Below, in pieces: positions 61,928 through 64,000 of a stretch of 64,000 nt of DNA. Numbering within the stretch: the first letter of the stretch is position 1; each line of letters starts with the position of its first letter. The position numbers and the translations under genes are program-made. Below the pieces are notes generated by a model, which saw nothing but the letters and a program-made list of their open reading frames with translations, did not search any database and had not been told where the DNA came from. This stretch comes from Actinomadura craniellae (GTDB lineage Bacteria > Actinomycetota > Actinomycetes > Streptosporangiales > Streptosporangiaceae): contig NZ_QLYX01000006.1 of NCBI RefSeq assembly GCF_003289645.1, positions 310,001 to 374,000 on the forward strand, given 5' to 3'.

Positions 61928-62751
61928 GCTCCACCCAGCAGCGCAAGAAGCCCGCGCAGAACAAGAAGAAGGACAATAGCGGCACCTACGGCTGCCTCTT
62001 CGTCATCGTGCTGACCGCCGTGTTCGTCGTGGGCCCGATCCTGTGGGGCATGTACGACGAGGGCGTCTTCGACGGGTCGAGCAAGTCCTCCGAGACCGCC
62101 CCGGTGTTCGGCGGCCGGGAGAGCGGCCTGCTGGCCGAGCAGCTCGCCGAGGCCAGCAAGGTGCAGAACGTCTGCTACGGCTGGGAGATCGACTCCGGGC
62201 GGAGCTTCGTGCGCCCGGCCGCGCCCGTCTACAGCGGCACGTTCACCCCCGCCCCGGTGCCGTCGACCGACTCGTTCGACGACCCGTCGAGCGATGGCGT
62301 GGAACTCGGCTCCAACCTGGGTGTCGGCGTCGACCCGCGCAAGGTGCCGGACCGGTGCCCGCGGTGGGTGGTCTTCACGGCCGACTACTACTACTCGTCC
62401 ATCGACAAGGAGTGGACGAGCGTGTCGTCGGGGATCAAGACCAACCTCGACATCACGCTCACCGGGTTCGATCTGGACGACCTCGGCATCACCAACCAGG
62501 AACTGCTCGGCGACAACGCCAACGGGCGGCTGGCCGACGCGATCGGCGCGCTGCCGATGATCGTGGCGGAGAAGGGCGGCGCCCAGCCGGTCCCCGCTCC
62601 CGCCGCCGCTCAGCCGCCCCCTGCGGGCGACGAGGTCTCCGGTCCCGGTGTGGGCCGGTACATCTTCATGGGAATCGCGATCCTCTTGATCGCGGGCGGG
62701 CTGGTGTGGATCATCGCCGCCGCCGTACGGAGTCGTGGGAGTGAGTCCTGA
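61924..62751 (+). CDS. membrane protein with two helices
   Basis: A 275-residue protein: Lys-rich cytoplasmic start, helix (about 22-42), exported domain (45-235) with two Cys (VQNVCYGWE, PDRCPRWVVF) and a C-terminal helix (245-268). Family not recognised. GTG start overlaps the preceding stop; its last base is shared with the DUF350 start. Confidence 0.65.
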   Translation: MSSTQQRKKPAQNKKKDNSGTYGCLFVIVLTAVFVVGPILWGMYDEGVFDGSSKSSETAPVFGGRESGLLAEQLAEASKVQNVCYGWEIDSGRSFVRPAAPVYSGTFTPAPVPSTDSFDDPSSDGVELGSNLGVGVDPRKVPDRCPRWVVFTADYYYSSIDKEWTSVSSGIKTNLDITLTGFDLDDLGITNQELLGDNANGRLADAIGALPMIVAEKGGAQPVPAPAAAQPPPAGDEVSGPGVGRYIFMGIAILLIAGGLVWIIAAAVRSRGSES

Positions 62752-63227
62752 TGGTCAATGACATCCTCCAGGAGAGCGGTGCCGCGCTCGCGTACGGTGC
62801 GGTCGGCGTCGTTCTGATGGCGCTCGGGTACTTCGTGGTCGAGATCACCACCCCGGGCAACCTGGGCCGGCAGATCTGGACCGAGCGCAACCGCGGGGCC
62901 GGGATGATCCTTGCGGCCAAGCTGATCGGCGTGGGCGCGATCGTGACCACCGCGATCGTGACCAGCGAGGACAGCCTCGGGTCCGGGGTGGCGAGCACAG
63001 CGACCTACGGGGTGCTCGGCATCGTGCTGATGACCTTGGCGTTCTACCTGCTCGACTTGTTCACCCCCGGCAAGCTGGGCGCGATCGTGGTCGACCACCT
63101 GCCCGGCCAGCACGCCGAGCCCGCCCCCGAGGCCACCGGCCCGGTGCAGGGCGTGCACCCGGCCTGCTGGGTGGTGGCTGCGCTCGACCTGGCCACGGCC
63201 GCCATCGTGGCCGCCGCCATCTCCTGA
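62751..63227 (+). CDS. DUF350 membrane protein
   Basis: A 158-residue protein with four helices; [16 protein letters not shown] and [12 protein letters not shown] are the duplicated motifs of DUF350. Proteins of this family are commonly encoded beside DUF4178 and membrane-fused spermidine synthase genes, as here. Function unknown. Confidence 0.85.
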   Translation: MVNDILQESGAALAYGAVGVVLMALGYFVVEITTPGNLGRQIWTERNRGAGMILAAKLIGVGAIVTTAIVTSEDSLGSGVASTATYGVLGIVLMTLAFYLLDLFTPGKLGAIVVDHLPGQHAEPAPEATGPVQGVHPACWVVAALDLATAAIVAAAIS

Positions 63228-63295
63228 GTAAGGAGCAGTCCGGTCATGGGCGTACCCTTCCGCGCGAATCGTCCGCGCGCGGAGGGGAGGGGCCG

Positions 63296-64000
63296 GTGAC
63301 CGAGCCCGCCGTCGAGCCGTTGCGGCTGCCCGCCCGGGCCGCCCGGGCGCTGGTGCTCGCCGCGGTGTTCGTGTGCGCGGCCTGCGGGCTGGTGTACGAG
63401 CTGGCGCTGGTGGCGCTGGGCAGCTACCTGATGGGCAACTCGATCACCCAGGCGGCGATCGTGCTGTCGGTCATGGTCTTCGCGATGGGCATCGGGTCGC
63501 TGGCGGCCAAGCCGCTGCAGAGCCGTCCGGTGGTCGCGTTCGCGGTGGTGGAGGGCGCGCTGGCGCTGGTCGGCGGGTTGTCGGTGCTGGCGCTGTACGC
63601 GGCGTTCGCCTGGCTGAACGTCTACGTGCCGGTGCTGGTGGTCGTGGCGTTCGCGGTGGGCGCGCTGATCGGCGCGGAGATCCCGCTGCTGATGACCCTG
63701 CTGCAGCGCATCCGGCGGCAGGACGCGGGCAGCGCGGTCGCCGACCTGTTCGCCGCCGACTACGTGGGCGCGCTGATCGGCGGGCTGGCGTTCCCGTTCT
63801 TCCTGCTGCCGCTGTTCGGCCACATCAAGGGCGCGCTGCTGGTCGGCGCGGTGAACGCGGTGGCGGGCATCGCGGTGGTGTTGTGGCTGTTCCGTGCCCA
63901 GCTCGAACGGACGGCCCGGGTCCTGCTGTGGTCCGGGATGGCGGCGGTGCTCGCGGTGCTCGGCGGGACGTACGCGCTGGCGGGCGGCTTCGAGGTCTCG
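63296..64000 (+). CDS. membrane-fused spermidine synthase-like protein (partial)
   Basis: An open frame from GTG 63296 to the window end (235 residues so far), with GGAGGGGAGG just upstream. The part seen is the membrane domain: seven helices with the family features [44 protein letters not shown] and [15 protein letters not shown]. The aminopropyltransferase domain should lie beyond the edge. It differs from the fusion protein at 11650 in having the shorter helix set usual for this DUF350 neighbourhood. Confidence 0.85.
   Translation, partial: MTEPAVEPLRLPARAARALVLAAVFVCAACGLVYELALVALGSYLMGNSITQAAIVLSVMVFAMGIGSLAAKPLQSRPVVAFAVVEGALALVGGLSVLALYAAFAWLNVYVPVLVVVAFAVGALIGAEIPLLMTLLQRIRRQDAGSAVADLFAADYVGALIGGLAFPFFLLPLFGHIKGALLVGAVNAVAGIAVVLWLFRAQLERTARVLLWSGMAAVLAVLGGTYALAGGFEVS

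Overview
This window is a single stretch of very GC-rich DNA with tightly packed genes, frequent ATGA/GTGA overlaps, GTG and TTG starts and several apparently leaderless promoters. A mycothiol deacetylase (mshB), PASTA-less Ser/Thr kinases, a 7Fe ferredoxin followed by dapC, mycobacterial-style duplicated succinate dehydrogenases and a Tad/Flp pilus locus with Actinobacterial architecture all point to an actinomycete. A member of the Streptosporangiales such as a Thermomonosporaceae/Actinomadura relative is my best guess, but the genus is inference. No rRNA, tRNA, CRISPR array, transposase or integrase was seen.

Region 1 (1-8160) is a Tad (tight adherence) type IVc pilus locus: cpaB, a TadZ/CpaE-like ATPase, two TadE-like pseudopilins, the CpaF/TadA ATPase, TadB, TadC, then a NarL-type histidine kinase and response regulator translationally coupled to it, and finally the small major pilin, closed by two hairpins. 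No prepilin peptidase lies in the window. Region 2 (8232-13866) carries an OmpA-domain lipoprotein, a polytopic glycosyltransferase-like protein and a membrane-fused spermidine-synthase-like protein.

Region 3 (13975-22148 and 26030-28638) is the most unusual part. Four large proteins begin with the same class III prepilin module as the major pilin (R-x-[DE]-R-G-E-G-x2-[SGN]-Y followed by one membrane helix) but then continue into different exported domains: a polymorphic-toxin-like domain next to a probable cytoplasmic immunity gene, a 480-residue unknown domain next to a lipoprotein, and two HExxH metallopeptidase domains with a lipoprotein gene overlapping one of them. A TadG-like protein fused to an NlpC/P60 peptidase sits among them, also beside a lipoprotein. 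Arrays of GGGWCC/GGGCCC elements precede the pilin gene and several of these genes. I propose a set of pilin-anchored effectors served by the Tad machinery, with the neighbouring genes as immunity or partner proteins; this is inference and untested.

Region 4 (22149-34141) holds two complete but different succinate dehydrogenase/fumarate reductase operons on opposite strands, with a Crp/Fnr regulator and a LysR regulator between them. A 15-bp dyad (ATAGCC-N3-GGCTAT) occurs upstream of both sdh operons and, in degenerate form, just before the LysR gene, suggesting one regulator for both.

Region 5 (34208-64000) is mostly housekeeping: a receiver-phosphatase/histidine kinase/receiver signalling operon, an ABC exporter pair with complementary degenerate ATPase sites, an S9 peptidase, a Ser/Thr kinase, mshB and neighbours, ornithine aminotransferase with a divergent Lrp regulator, rraA, a less GC-rich kinase/lipoprotein island (48967-53106), a degenerate cysteinyl-tRNA synthetase-like gene, an acyltransferase, a methyltransferase, an enoyl-CoA hydratase, a polysaccharide deacetylase, a stand-alone SH3-like protein, ferredoxin-dapC, and a DUF4178/DUF2617/DUF4247/DUF350/spermidine-synthase cluster that runs off the right edge.
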